Shown piece after piece: positions 19,083-28,290 of a stretch of 64,000 nucleotides of DNA (position 1 is its first letter; each line of letters opens with the position of its first letter). Below the pieces are notes generated by a model. It was not told the origin of the DNA. It ran no database searches and saw only the letters and a program-made list of their open reading frames with translations. The DNA lies in contig CP085689.1 in NCBI GenBank assembly GCA_020683205.1, positions 992,001 to 1,056,000 on the forward strand, written 5' to 3'. The stretch is from Lentisphaerae bacterium WC36 (GTDB taxonomy: Bacteria; Verrucomicrobiota; Lentisphaeria; Victivallales; SZUA-371). Position numbers and translations under genes: made by a program.

Positions 19083-19205
19083 TAAGAAAAATATTATTAT
19101 TTTTAAAATTTAAGCTCAAAAATATTTAATGGACAAGAGTATTTTTTTTCTAACTAAACTATAGTTGAGCAAAAGAAGAGCATCAAAAATTTATAACCAT
19201 ATCAG

Positions 19206-19265
19206 AAAAAAGGAAATTTTAGAAAAACACCAAGAGGGGGCAAGTGTTTTCTAAAATTTCCTTTT
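19206..19265 (-). terminator. Long terminator hairpin of HzsA-related gene 2
   Basis: GGAAATTTTAGAAAA plus CAC on the left pairs with GTGTTTTCTAAAATTTCC on the right, about 18 bp with one bulge, around a loop of about 13 bases. Read leftward it ends in a T-run (A-run at 19206-19211). It lies 35 bp after the stop at 19300. Confidence 0.8.
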
Positions 19266-19299
19266 ATGTTTTATGTAGAAAAATATTTTTTATACGATG

Positions 19300-22041
19300 T
19301 TATTTATTTATATCCTTTAAAAAAATAAATTTGTCTTCGGGAATAATTACTTCACCTTTTACACCATCTACTGAGTAAATAATTTTTAGACTTTTTTTAA
19401 TTTTTGGTGCTGGATCTCCGTCAAAAGCATTATTGAAATCTCCAATTGTAGCGTAAACTTTGTTGCCTAGTTTTTCTTTTAATTTTGAAGTAACATCTTT
19501 AACTCTATCGCCAGCGCCATAAGTTGCTTTTATAATTTCTATACTTTTGCCCTTTGACCAATCTTTTAGTTTTAAGTTATCAATAAATGTTACTGCAGGA
19601 CAACCAGCTACTTTGCTCGAATCACCATCTTGACGTAGGTTAAAGCGATTAATCGTCGGCGCAGTTTTAACGCGAGGGCGAACTGCAACTCTTTCAACAT
19701 CAGGTAATAAAGGGTCGTTCATTTGACGAATCTCTTCTAAACCTAAATATGGGCCATTACAATCTACCCAAGCACGAAGTCTTCTCAATTCATCATTATT
19801 CATTTTTATATCATGATGTTTTCCGCTAGCAGCAATTTTTACTAACTTACTAACTGGAGAAAAAGATGAATATGCTGGCAATGTTCTTAAACTTGCGGGA
19901 TCATTTCTATCGTATGCTTCAACAATAAGAACACCCGCAATATTATTACTTTTAGCTCCTAGTTTATTCATAGAAGATTTATTTTTTCCCCAGAGAAGAA
20001 AACCACCGACTAAATCTACATACGGCTGAGCAAAAATTGGTTCGTCACTCAAGCTCACTTCATTTCGTGGTTTTATCTTAAAGTCTCTAAATTTTAAATT
20101 AATTGCCTTAGAAGCTTTTGAACCACTTTCGTCATGACAACTAATGCAATATTTATCCAATAGTGGTTGCACAAATCGTTTATAGCCTATTGTTTCATTT
20201 CCCCATGGTGCTGGTTTAATTATCGCAGGTGCTTTTTTAAACGCAATGCCAAAACCTTTTGTTTTTTTAGATTTAGCAACACTTGGTGCATTTGTTTGAC
20301 CTTCATGGCATCCTACACAACCACGAATTTCACCTGGCATTACACCTGTAAATGAGCGCATATTTTTTATACACTGATAATCTTCATCTAGAACTTGAAA
20401 ATATACTGCTTTGCCTGCTGGTAATTTGAAATAAATTGAACCATCTTTTTCTATTGGAATAGTCCCTAGTATGCGTTTAACGCTTTCCGCTTGAGTAATA
20501 CCAACAGATGGACCATCATGTTGTGCTTGTTTTTGCCAAGAAGTATATGTTTTTGGATCCATTTCAATAATACGCAAATATTTCGCTTTTTCTCTAGGAA
20601 TATCATCGGCATTTTCAAAAAAATTTTGACTATAAAGAATACCATCTGCAACTTCAATATCTTTTTTGCTGTTGTCAATTTTTGGCCAGTTAACACGGTC
20701 AGGTAATACTGGAGGTTTTTTACGTGCCTTTAATGGAATAGCATGGTAAACATTTTTATCACCCTTATAAATCAATTCTTTATTTCCATAAGTATCCATT
20801 AAATACAAACCAAAAGAGTTTTTAGGTTCATAATTTTGGCTGTAATAATGACCGCCTGTGCGAACAGAAACCAAGAATAATTCTTCACTTAATGGATATG
20901 GTGTTTTATATGCTTTAAATTTACCGCTCCTGTGGTAATCTTTTTTTTCTGGTTCATCCTTAGGACCTCTGCCAGTTTCAGTCCAAGCGATCTCCCTTGT
21001 CACATGTGTTAACCCATCAGGGTAATTCATGCCCTTTTCTGGATTAACAATTCCAATTGTACCATTAAACCAAGCATGATGCCCATTCCCTGTAAAAATT
21101 ATACGTGGGGAGTTAGGAATTTGACGTGCTTCAGTTAGCATATCGGGCCAAACGCTTTGATTTCCCCATACGTGCACCGTATTTGTGCCATCAGGATTTG
21201 TTGCCCATAAACTTTGTACACGCCACAACCCTTTATCTGTATATTCCCAACGTGTGTAAAGAATTCTTCCATCATTCATAACAGCAGGTGTATAGTCACA
21301 TTCATTATTACGGCTAATCATATAAATGTTTTTACCATCTGCGTCACAACGAGCTAATTGAAATGATGGAGTTTGCGGCATACAGCGAATATAAGTATTT
21401 CCACGAGTTGATGAAAATATTAATTTTCCATCTGGCAAGAAAATTGGATCTAAATCATCATAATCACCAAATGTTAATTGTTTAAGATTAGTTCCATCAC
21501 TATTAATTTCATATAAATGATATGATTTATCTTCTTCGGGCTTAAAACAAAAAACAATTTTTTTACCGTCATAAGAAACATCTGGGCGGTATAATGCACC
21601 GAATTTATTTGGTATTAGGTTAGTAATTTTTCCGTCAGGGTTTAAACCATCTAATACAAGTAATTTCCCACCAGAGAGTGCTGATAATCCAATACGATGT
21701 CGCGCTTCATGTCCCCATGCTCTTTTATCTCCACCCCATTCTCCATATTTTTTATTAACAGGATATGGTTGGTCAATAAAAAGTATTTTTTTGAAATCAA
21801 TAGCAGGGTTACTAAACATTATTTTACGTTTTAATTTTCTAAGTTTAAAATATAAAGGTTTAAGTTGATTTTCATTAAAAGTGTTTAGTAAATTTTCTTC
21901 TATATCAACTAATTTTTGAGCACCTTTTGTAAAATCTAAAGTTTTATATTTTTTACTCAGCCTAGCAATCATCTTTCTTGTATAGTTTAATTCATTTATG
22001 ATTGTTTTTTTGTTATTTTGTTGTCTGCTTGAAATAACCAA
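19300..22041 (-). CDS. HzsA-related di-heme beta-propeller protein 2 (main part, frameshifted)
   Basis: 913 residues read from 22041, but the true start is an ATG at 22166 in another frame (next entry). It shares its architecture with the gene at 5281-7884: a PD40/TolB-type propeller (RPDVSYDGKKIVFCFKPEED, DPIFLPDGKLIFSSTRGNTY, PAVMNDGRILYTRWEY), then heme-binding motifs CVGCH (about residue 573) and CISCH (about 633) with FVQPLLDKYCISCHDES. It has an extra C-terminal beta domain (KATYGAGDRVKDVTSKLKEK) that copy 1 lacks. This is an exported redox protein of the hydrazine synthase alpha-related family. The chemistry is unknown. It faces the same direction as the iron-boxed operon behind it and has its own strong terminator. 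Confidence 0.8.
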   Translation of the reverse strand: MVISSRQQNNKKTIINELNYTRKMIARLSKKYKTLDFTKGAQKLVDIEENLLNTFNENQLKPLYFKLRKLKRKIMFSNPAIDFKKILFIDQPYPVNKKYGEWGGDKRAWGHEARHRIGLSALSGGKLLVLDGLNPDGKITNLIPNKFGALYRPDVSYDGKKIVFCFKPEEDKSYHLYEINSDGTNLKQLTFGDYDDLDPIFLPDGKLIFSSTRGNTYIRCMPQTPSFQLARCDADGKNIYMISRNNECDYTPAVMNDGRILYTRWEYTDKGLWRVQSLWATNPDGTNTVHVWGNQSVWPDMLTEARQIPNSPRIIFTGNGHHAWFNGTIGIVNPEKGMNYPDGLTHVTREIAWTETGRGPKDEPEKKDYHRSGKFKAYKTPYPLSEELFLVSVRTGGHYYSQNYEPKNSFGLYLMDTYGNKELIYKGDKNVYHAIPLKARKKPPVLPDRVNWPKIDNSKKDIEVADGILYSQNFFENADDIPREKAKYLRIIEMDPKTYTSWQKQAQHDGPSVGITQAESVKRILGTIPIEKDGSIYFKLPAGKAVYFQVLDEDYQCIKNMRSFTGVMPGEIRGCVGCHEGQTNAPSVAKSKKTKGFGIAFKKAPAIIKPAPWGNETIGYKRFVQPLLDKYCISCHDESGSKASKAINLKFRDFKIKPRNEVSLSDEPIFAQPYVDLVGGFLLWGKNKSSMNKLGAKSNNIAGVLIVEAYDRNDPASLRTLPAYSSFSPVSKLVKIAASGKHHDIKMNNDELRRLRAWVDCNGPYLGLEEIRQMNDPLLPDVERVAVRPRVKTAPTINRFNLRQDGDSSKVAGCPAVTFIDNLKLKDWSKGKSIEIIKATYGAGDRVKDVTSKLKEKLGNKVYATIGDFNNAFDGDPAPKIKKSLKIIYSVDGVKGEVIIPEDKFIFLKDINK

Positions 22042-22166
22042 TCTTTTTGTAGTTGTTGTTCTCCCTCTTCACTCAATGTTCCAGCATTGCTAATTTTAAC
22101 ATTTAATAAAAGACTTGACCCCAATAATAACACACTTAAAGTTTTTTTGTTTAAATTCTTACTCAT
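21996..22166 (-). CDS. Signal-peptide piece of HzsA-related protein 2
   Basis: From the ATG at 22166 (GAGA upstream) a signal peptide, MSKNLNKKTLSVLLLGSSLL, is followed by SNAGTLSEEGEQQLQKDWLF and a stop at 21996. One missing A in the run at about 22025 explains the break. Restoring it joins DWLFQADN to NKKTIINELNYTRKM of the main frame. Copy 1 is likewise broken by one base, so a shared sequencing problem or parallel inactivation are both possible. Confidence 0.65.
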   Translation of the reverse strand: MSKNLNKKTLSVLLLGSSLLLNVKISNAGTLSEEGEQQLQKDWLFQADNKITKKQS

Positions 22167-22376
22167 TCTCTTTTTTCCTATTATTATATTACTGAATTTT
22201 AAATATAAAATTTAAATTCTATATTCCAATATAATGTAAAAAGGATATAAAACCTTAACTATTGTATCAAAAAATAGTATTATTGTGTCAAAAATGATAT
22301 TTATGTGTTTGCATTTACAAAATATAAAACTATTACTTCAGCATAAATGCATAGTCTAATGAATAATTATAAGCTA

Positions 22377-22388
22377 AGTTAGCTAACT
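22377..22388. promoter_or_regulatory. Perfect palindrome upstream of HzsA-related gene 2
   Basis: AGTTAGCTAACT is a 12-bp perfect dyad in the 350-bp gap between the operon end (22525) and the HzsA-related start. It recalls the DtxR-type boxes at 27213 and 27387 but has one base fewer at the centre, so the assignment is tentative. Nothing else is evident in the gap. Confidence 0.3.
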
Positions 22389-22524
22389 ATCCCCCTAGAT
22401 TTACTTCAAAAAATTGTGGAATATTCAATTAGGTAAGTTCATTTATTGACGTATAACACTTAATTTTATCAATTGTGATTTAATGGTAAATTTATTGAAA
22501 GTGACTCTGTAACCTATAAAAATT

Positions 22525-23205
22525 TTAAACCAAAAAAGATTTCAGAACGAAATTTGTTCCCATTAAAATGATAAAAGTTGCATTTAATTTTAAAAGAATA
22601 TTTCGATGTTCCGGAATTTTTTTTGCAATACTGCCAGCAATCCATCCCATTGCTCCGCTTAAAATGAGCAACGGAGAAATAATATTACCAAGTCCAAACA
22701 TTGTTGTTGATAAAATTCCGTATGAGATTGACCCTGAAGCTGCAGCAACTGACATGACTGCCATATATGGTAAGCAGGGCATTAGCCCAGTTGTTAGTCC
22801 TAGAATTATTAATTGCCAAATATTTTGTTTAGGTTTACTATTATTTTGACAGCACGATTTGGTACGTTTATTAAGACATAATGAAATACCAACAATAATA
22901 AATACAAATCCAGAAATTGCAGTTAAAATATTTTGATTAAATAATTGCTTGATTAAAATTCCGCCTAAAGCACTAATAGTTCCAGCTATAATGTAACCAA
23001 ATAATCTTGCAAAGGAAAAAATAACACATGAGTAAAAACCTTCTTTGAATGTTTTTTTTGTCCCTAAAACGTAGGTCGCAACAACAGGAAAACATGAATA
23101 ACTACAAACTGTAAAGCCATAAAATAATCCCATTAAAAATAATCCAAACAACGAGGTTGAATTAAAGTCGATATTATTTAATTCCATTGGTGTACAACTA
23201 GGCAT
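22525..23205 (-). CDS. TauE/SafE- or DsbD_2-like membrane protein
   Basis: 226 residues with six predicted membrane helices. Helix 1 contains FYGFTVCSYSCFPVVATYVL and helix 4 LGLTTGLMPCLPYMAVMSVA. This repeat of a G-x-x-x-C/P-C-x-P pattern in two halves is typical of the DsbD_2/UreH-like branch of the TauE/SafE superfamily (thiol or sulfite transport, metal export). A Cys-rich loop (KSCCQNN) sits between the halves and could bind metal. It is the last gene of the five-gene operon and overlaps the activase by 8 bp. The role is inferred from family only. Confidence 0.65.
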   Translation of the reverse strand: MPSCTPMELNNIDFNSTSLFGLFLMGLFYGFTVCSYSCFPVVATYVLGTKKTFKEGFYSCVIFSFARLFGYIIAGTISALGGILIKQLFNQNILTAISGFVFIIVGISLCLNKRTKSCCQNNSKPKQNIWQLIILGLTTGLMPCLPYMAVMSVAAASGSISYGILSTTMFGLGNIISPLLILSGAMGWIAGSIAKKIPEHRNILLKLNATFIILMGTNFVLKSFLV

Positions 23206-24001
23206 TTTGTTGATATTCCCATTCGTTACGAGCTAAAATAGCAGCCCCAATTGCAGTCGTAATTTGTGGCCATTTTGGGACATGAATTTCAATAGCTAAT
23301 TCATCTTCAAACGCTTTTACTAAACCTTTATTTAAGGCTGGACCACCATCAAAAACTATTGACTCTTTTATGCCCATTCTGCGTGCCATTTTGCCAATGC
23401 GTCTGGCAATAGAGAAATGTGCGCCAGCAATAATATCAGCGGATGTTTTTTTACGAGCCACTAGCGAAATAATTTCACTTTCAGCAAACACAGCGCAGGT
23501 ACTGTTGATTTTTAATGGGATTTCAGATTGTTTTGATAACGGTCCTAAATCTTTAACATCAATTTGTAGAATTCTTGTAATAGTTTCTAAAAACCTTCCA
23601 GTTCCAGCGGCACACTTGTCATTCATTGCAAAATTTTGTGTAACACCGTGTTCGTCTAAAGATATAACTTTGCTATCTTGTCCACCAATATTAATTATTG
23701 TTCGAACATTACCATTTAATTCAGGACACGACCAAACTGTACCTTTAACATTAGCAGTAATTTCACTGATAATATCATCTGCAAAATCAATTAATCTGCG
23801 ACCATAGCCTGTTGCCATTACACGTTTGATTTCACTCCGTTCTAATGAATGTTCTTTTAAAATAGACTCGAGTAATGACAATGAGGTTTCTTGACAGCTA
23901 ACTCCAGTTGCAGTAACTCTGTATGCCAACAATTCATCATTTTTAAGTAACGCCATTTTTGTTGTAGTAGAACCAATATCTATTCCTAAAAAATAACTCA
24001 T
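23198..24001 (-). CDS. BadF/HgdC-type ATPase activator of a dehydratase-like enzyme
   Basis: 267 residues of the ASKHA-fold ATPase family (BadF/BadG/BcrA/HgdC). Visible motifs are GIDIGSTTTKMALLKND (phosphate 1), INIGGQDSKVISLDEHG (phosphate 2), and the cluster ligands NDKCAAGTGRFLE and NSTCAVFAESEI. Two monomers share one [4Fe-4S] cluster through these cysteines. ATP hydrolysis drives a low-potential electron into the partner enzyme. It overlaps the partner gene at 23998-24001 (ATGA), the normal arrangement for activator/dehydratase or YjiL/YjiM pairs. Confidence 0.9.
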   Translation of the reverse strand: MSYFLGIDIGSTTTKMALLKNDELLAYRVTATGVSCQETSLSLLESILKEHSLERSEIKRVMATGYGRRLIDFADDIISEITANVKGTVWSCPELNGNVRTIINIGGQDSKVISLDEHGVTQNFAMNDKCAAGTGRFLETITRILQIDVKDLGPLSKQSEIPLKINSTCAVFAESEIISLVARKKTSADIIAGAHFSIARRIGKMARRMGIKESIVFDGGPALNKGLVKAFEDELAIEIHVPKWPQITTAIGAAILARNEWEYQQNA

Positions 24002-25290
24002 TTACTATATCTCCTACCTTTTAATGTTTCTAGAAATGCTTCAATTCTAGTTCTAAGCTGTTCTTTATCTTCAGGATTATAATCGGTTTCAATTTTTAAC
24101 TGAGAAATCCCTCTGTCTGCTAACATTTTTTCAATGCTACGTAATTCAGTATCATAAGGGTGACATCCTTTGAAAACATGGTATATTACTCCTTCAATGT
24201 TGTATTCGTTAATCATGTTCAGCAGCTTATTTTTGCGATCATCATTATTAGAAAATACAGGACAACTGCATGGTTGCAGGTAACGGTCCGCAACCGCATT
24301 AATTAAATCAACCATACTCTTTTCATCAATTGCAACCATATCATTTAGATAGCGGTTTGAGGTACATATTTCATCGCAGACCAAGGCGCCACCTGAAGAT
24401 TCTATTAAATTAGGAATTTTCCAGTTTGGGAATACAAATGGTGAACCTGTCAACAAAACTCTTGGTGATGAATTTGGAACTATTGAAACTTTTTCTTTTA
24501 TTCGTTGTTCCAATTCATCATTTAAATTTTTCATAGCTTGAGTCCAACTTTCAGCATTATCATAAAAATATGCGTTAATAACTGCTCCTGCATCTCGACC
24601 TGAAATGGTATGGATGTTTGATTTTCTAATTTTTTGTAACCTTTTAAATTCATACTGCGCATGATGAATTAAATTTATTGCATTTAACAATCTTTTTTTA
24701 GTTATTTTCTTTTTTGTGTTTTTTTCAATAATTTTTTTAAGTTTAACAATTTCATTGAACCAAAATTGTTTAGAATTTTCACAATTTTTAACTCGAGGAA
24801 TGTCCAAAATAGCTACCGGAATAAATTCCTTTAAAATTTCAGCTAATTTTATTTTCCAGTCACAGGTTGCTGGAATGATTACAAGGTCACATTGCTGGTA
24901 AATTCCTAGGACTGAAGTTGATGCAAAGCCTACTGCAGACTTGACCATTGGGCAGGAGACTTCTGGGAAATAACTTTCACCTATTTCAGCTGAGTCAGCA
25001 GATCCTGCGCATAACCTTACAGGTATAGCGTCTGCGGCATAAATTAGTTCTTCAGGAACGCTCATACAAAAATATCCAATAATCTTTTTTTTGTTTGGAT
25101 TATTAATAATATTTTTTTCCTTAGTTGCGAAGTTTTTAAAGAAGTTATCAAAATAATTCATATTTTTTGGTCTAGCCATTTCACAATCTATTTCTTCAAA
25201 AATTTCTCTAACAGTCATTGATAAATGAAGGTCTAAGCGATTTTCCAAGCGTTCATTTTTCTCTTTATTTTTTGTATTTTTTTTTAACAT
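23998..25290 (-). CDS. 2-hydroxyacyl-CoA dehydratase family or double-cubane cluster protein
   Basis: 430 residues of the HgdB/FldB/YjiM family. Motifs include GYFCMSVPEELIYAADAIPV, RLCAGSADSAE, VSCPMVKS, QQCDLVIIPATCDWK, LQPCSCPVFSNN and FKGCHPYDTELRS. A single subunit rather than an alpha/beta pair, with its own activator, and without CoA-transferase or acyl-CoA genes, fits the double-cubane cluster protein branch better than a fermentation dehydratase. Members of that branch accept electrons from the activator and reduce small molecules such as azide, acetylene and hydrazine in vitro. The cysteine count (about a dozen) allows two cubanes. The substrate here is unknown. It follows the polyferredoxin by 15 bp. 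Confidence 0.75.
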   Translation of the reverse strand: MLKKNTKNKEKNERLENRLDLHLSMTVREIFEEIDCEMARPKNMNYFDNFFKNFATKEKNIINNPNKKKIIGYFCMSVPEELIYAADAIPVRLCAGSADSAEIGESYFPEVSCPMVKSAVGFASTSVLGIYQQCDLVIIPATCDWKIKLAEILKEFIPVAILDIPRVKNCENSKQFWFNEIVKLKKIIEKNTKKKITKKRLLNAINLIHHAQYEFKRLQKIRKSNIHTISGRDAGAVINAYFYDNAESWTQAMKNLNDELEQRIKEKVSIVPNSSPRVLLTGSPFVFPNWKIPNLIESSGGALVCDEICTSNRYLNDMVAIDEKSMVDLINAVADRYLQPCSCPVFSNNDDRKNKLLNMINEYNIEGVIYHVFKGCHPYDTELRSIEKMLADRGISQLKIETDYNPEDKEQLRTRIEAFLETLKGRRYSK

Positions 25291-25305
25291 ATAATTATAC
25301 TATAT

Positions 25306-26289
25306 TTATTTTTTTGTTTTATTTTTTTTAATTTGACGTTTAATAAACCCTTTTGCACTTGATTTAAAAACGGTTTTGCCACAAATAGTAGCTTTTAATG
25401 CATTATTTTCAGGGCAATCTTCGATGCATTTCATACATAAAGTGCAATCAGAAGTTACCATATTAGTTTTAGTTCTTTCCGTAGCAATTTCTTGAATATC
25501 AAGAGGACAAGCTTTAGCACAATTATTACAGTGTGTACATTTGCTGCCATCTTTTTTAAGTTTGATTAAACCAATTTTTTCAAAAAGAGTAAGTAATGCA
25601 GACATTGGACAAAACGTACAAAAAAATCTTTTTTTAAAGAATGATCCAACAATGAATAAACTGAAAATTATTACAGATAATGTTGATAAACTAATTTTAA
25701 TAATGCTTTTAAAATCAATGCCAATTCCGGCATTACCGAAAACTTTAACTTCTTCAAAATTGCCTGTCAACATTGGTGCTGCTGTTTTCGCGGGACAAAT
25801 ATTACAATAAGGAATTGCAAGCTCTTTTGGCAATGTTGGTAGTCCAAAAAATGAATTACTGATTAAAATCGGAATCATTATTAAAAGTAGTAATACAATA
25901 AATTTTACACATGATAATTTTTTTCTTCTTGATTCTGAAAATTTTACAGCAGAAATTCCTAAAAAATTACGAATTCCAGATAAAATATCCTGAATAAAGC
26001 CCATAGGACAAACCCAACCACACCATGCTTTATTGAATAAAAACGCCCAGAAACCAAAAATTAAAATAGTAATTGCAAAGCCCATAAAATATGAAGTAAA
26101 TAATGTTTTTAAAGGAAATCCTAGTAATACTTGGAAACTATATAAAGCGCAAATTCCACCTCGATAATCGTTATACCTACAAGCAAATGTTGGTAAGGAT
26201 GACCCTATTTTCAGAGAGTAAAGACCTCCATAAATTAAAAACATGAAAAAAAAGAGTTGGACAAAAAATCTTAATCTACCAATATTCAT
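25306..26289 (-). CDS. NapH/YccM-like membrane polyferredoxin
   Basis: Chosen start is ATG 26287-26289 (327 aa), which overlaps the upstream stop as ATGA. An upstream in-frame extension to 26331 is less likely. About five membrane helices carry CGWVCPMGFIQDIL and FCTFCPMSALLTL, the paired CxxxCP motifs of NapH/NosR-type proteins. Two soluble [4Fe-4S] motifs follow near the C-terminus: CTHCNNCAKACPLDIQ and CTLCMKCIEDCPENNA. Such proteins move electrons between quinol and periplasmic or cytoplasmic partners. In this operon it could feed the activase/double-cubane pair or a periplasmic reductase. That is inference. Confidence 0.85.
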   Translation of the reverse strand: MNIGRLRFFVQLFFFMFLIYGGLYSLKIGSSLPTFACRYNDYRGGICALYSFQVLLGFPLKTLFTSYFMGFAITILIFGFWAFLFNKAWCGWVCPMGFIQDILSGIRNFLGISAVKFSESRRKKLSCVKFIVLLLLIMIPILISNSFFGLPTLPKELAIPYCNICPAKTAAPMLTGNFEEVKVFGNAGIGIDFKSIIKISLSTLSVIIFSLFIVGSFFKKRFFCTFCPMSALLTLFEKIGLIKLKKDGSKCTHCNNCAKACPLDIQEIATERTKTNMVTSDCTLCMKCIEDCPENNALKATICGKTVFKSSAKGFIKRQIKKNKTKK

Positions 26290-27179
26290 ACCCTGCGTCC
26301 TTTTGCTTTTATCACAATGAAAAATCCACAAATAGTTAAGCAGCTTATAACAAAAATAATGTATCCAGTTTTTCTACTATACCAGTCATAAGGTGAGGGG
26401 TAGATACTTAATATTGTCGATGTTTTGTAAACTTCTTGGTCATAATTTTTCTTTTTAATGTTAATTTTATACTCAACTAATATTTTACACTTCATTGCGT
26501 CAGCCATTCCTAGCATAGATTTAGAAATTTTATTTTCAAATGAATCCCTTATTATAGTAAATTGTGCTATTCCATCTGCGTTAGTCATTATGCTTTTTTG
26601 CCATTTTTTTTCAGAAATAAAAGTTACTTTAGCATTTTTAATTGGATTATTTTTAAAATAAACTTTAACTGGTAAAATTCCGCCAGTGATGCGATAAGTT
26701 GAATCTTTATTATTTTTTTTATCTAATAATTCAAAATAAATTAGCGGTTTGCCATTAGCAATATTTTCATTATCTAGATTTTGTAATGTTTTGCCCGGAG
26801 GAGGTTGTTCACCTTTTGGCTTTCCACGCATGAAGAAAACTCGAAAATTTGCTTGACTATATATAAAATATTTAGTATTATTTTTTACATTGCAATTATA
26901 AAATGTATAAAGGTTGTGATAACCTTCTTCAGGAGTTTTAAAATTAATAGTGTAACTATCTTTATTATTTTTTGTGGGAATTTTGAATAATTTTTGTGCA
27001 GGGTCTTCAAGCCAGCAGAAAAATTGTTTATCAATATTTTTCTCTTTGAACTCACCACTTTTTATTTTGTAAGTTTTACCACTTCTCGAATAATTTTGTT
27101 CTAAAAATATATTTTGTGCCAATACATTATTTCCTAAAAAAAATGTTATATAGGCTGTTATTATTAAAAAAAATTTCAT
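26286..27179 (-). CDS. Exported DUF4198-like protein with C-terminal membrane anchor
   Basis: 297 residues. A signal peptide (MKFFLIITAYITFFLGNNVLAQ) is followed by beta-rich domains with YKIKSGEFKEKNIDKQFF, LPVKVYFKNNPIKNAKVTFI and TNADGIAQFTII. One membrane helix (GYIIFVISCLTICGFFIVIK) and the basic tail AKGRRV end it. The K-x-x-F-N-x-x-P-x-x-x-A-x-V pattern plus NADG is that of DUF4198/NikM-like carboxypeptidase-regulatory folds, which are often tied to metal uptake. It is the first gene of the operon, directly behind an iron box at 27213, which supports a metal-related role. Confidence 0.55.
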   Translation of the reverse strand: MKFFLIITAYITFFLGNNVLAQNIFLEQNYSRSGKTYKIKSGEFKEKNIDKQFFCWLEDPAQKLFKIPTKNNKDSYTINFKTPEEGYHNLYTFYNCNVKNNTKYFIYSQANFRVFFMRGKPKGEQPPPGKTLQNLDNENIANGKPLIYFELLDKKNNKDSTYRITGGILPVKVYFKNNPIKNAKVTFISEKKWQKSIMTNADGIAQFTIIRDSFENKISKSMLGMADAMKCKILVEYKINIKKKNYDQEVYKTSTILSIYPSPYDWYSRKTGYIIFVISCLTICGFFIVIKAKGRRV

Positions 27180-27212
27180 AAATTACCTCACTAAAAATGA
27201 ATCTTTATTGCT

Positions 27213-27231
27213 AATTAGGATTGCCTAATTT
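27213..27231 (-). promoter_or_regulatory. DtxR-type iron box 1
   Basis: AATTAGG-ATTG-CCTAATT is a perfect 7-bp dyad with a 4-base spacer, 34 bp upstream of the first operon gene. Against the classical DtxR/IdeR consensus TTAGGTTAGSCTAACCTAA it matches 14 of 19 positions by hand alignment. It is placed to block transcription of the 27179-22525 operon when metal is replete. Confidence 0.6.
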
Positions 27232-27386
27232 AGCTTGTTTTCTTAAAAAATCAATGGAGTTATGTATTATTGCAAGTATTTGCAATGATTTGGCTTTTAG
27301 GTAGTTCATGCAAATAATTGCAATTTAAATCAATCTTTAAATCTTTAGTTGTAACTAGAAAAAAAAAGACTATTATAAATCTTAAG

Positions 27387-27405
27387 TTAGGTTAGCCTAA
27401 CTATT
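27387..27405 (+). promoter_or_regulatory. DtxR-type iron box 2
   Basis: TTAGGTTAGCCTAAC matches the first 15 positions of the 19-bp DtxR/IdeR consensus exactly. The dyad is GTTAGG-TTAG-CCTAAC at 27386-27401. It lies 54-72 bp upstream of the pseudopilin-like gene and in the shared divergent region, so it could serve either direction. Confidence 0.6.
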
Positions 27406-27458
27406 AGTATTGATTTTAAATTTTTATTAAACATAAACAAAATAAAAGGATTATAAAG

Positions 27459-28271
27459 ATGAAATTCAAAAAATTTACACTGATTGAATTATTGGTTGTT
27501 GTTGCGATTATCGCGATATTGGCAGGCATGCTTCTTCCAGCATTGGGGGCTGCAAGAGAAAAGGCAAGGGGAGCATCTTGTGCTTCAAATTTAAGGCAAA
27601 TTGGTTTAGCTGATTCAATGTATCAAAATGATTATGAAAGATATGTACCTGTGGCTACTACAATGATATCCGCGGGATTGAAGCCTGACGATGAATATCA
27701 AGCTTGGTTGGCAGGAGGAAGTGAATCGAACCTTGATTTTAGTAAAGAGGGATATTTAACTTCTTATATTACAGGGGTTAAAACAGGTACTAATAATGAG
27801 AATTTGCGTTCAATTGCTTATAGTAATATTTTTTCATGCACTAATGCTTTTGTGAAATTACAAATTGAAGATGCTGTTGGTTCAGATAGTTTAAATGCCA
27901 CAGGATATGGGGCTAATAGCTATGTTCATACAACAGAATATAACCCAATATTTTTCCCGCCAACATATTCACAGCCAAAAGCAGTTTTGCCAGGAAAAAT
28001 AAAGCGACCTACTGAAATTGTTAGTTTTGGAGATTCTGCAGGAAAAGGGATGAATAGTTCAGGGTCAGCAGTTATTGATTTATATAAATACATAGACAAT
28101 AATAGTACTGCATTTCGCCACGGTGGCAGAGCAAATCTTTGTTGGGCAGATGGTCATGTTTCATCTGAAAAGGGTTATCACCATGATGGCAATAAAATTC
28201 AAGTTGGTGGTTTGTCTCAAGTTAAAACAAATCAGTATTATTTCGATGATAGTGAAATTAGTAAAAATTAA
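27459..28271 (+). CDS. Type II secretion pseudopilin-like protein with H-X9-DG-type C-terminus
   Basis: 270 residues. The N-terminus [20 protein letters not shown] is a class III prepilin signal, cut before the Phe and methylated there. It leads into [20 protein letters not shown] and [15 protein letters not shown]. The C-terminus has the [20 protein letters not shown] signature of the PVC-type pseudopilin families. These proteins are expanded to many copies in Lentisphaerota and Planctomycetota and are thought to be exported surface proteins. No secretion apparatus genes are nearby. The ribosome site is AAAAGGA. Confidence 0.88.
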   Translation: MKFKKFTLIELLVVVAIIAILAGMLLPALGAAREKARGASCASNLRQIGLADSMYQNDYERYVPVATTMISAGLKPDDEYQAWLAGGSESNLDFSKEGYLTSYITGVKTGTNNENLRSIAYSNIFSCTNAFVKLQIEDAVGSDSLNATGYGANSYVHTTEYNPIFFPPTYSQPKAVLPGKIKRPTEIVSFGDSAGKGMNSSGSAVIDLYKYIDNNSTAFRHGGRANLCWADGHVSSEKGYHHDGNKIQVGGLSQVKTNQYYFDDSEISKN

Positions 28272-28290
28272 TAAGATATTGGAATTTAAA

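Noticed and set aside
23198-25290. Amino-acid fermentation dehydratase operon
   Set aside because: There is only one dehydratase-type subunit, and no CoA transferase, acyl-CoA dehydrogenase or electron-transfer flavoprotein genes lie around it.
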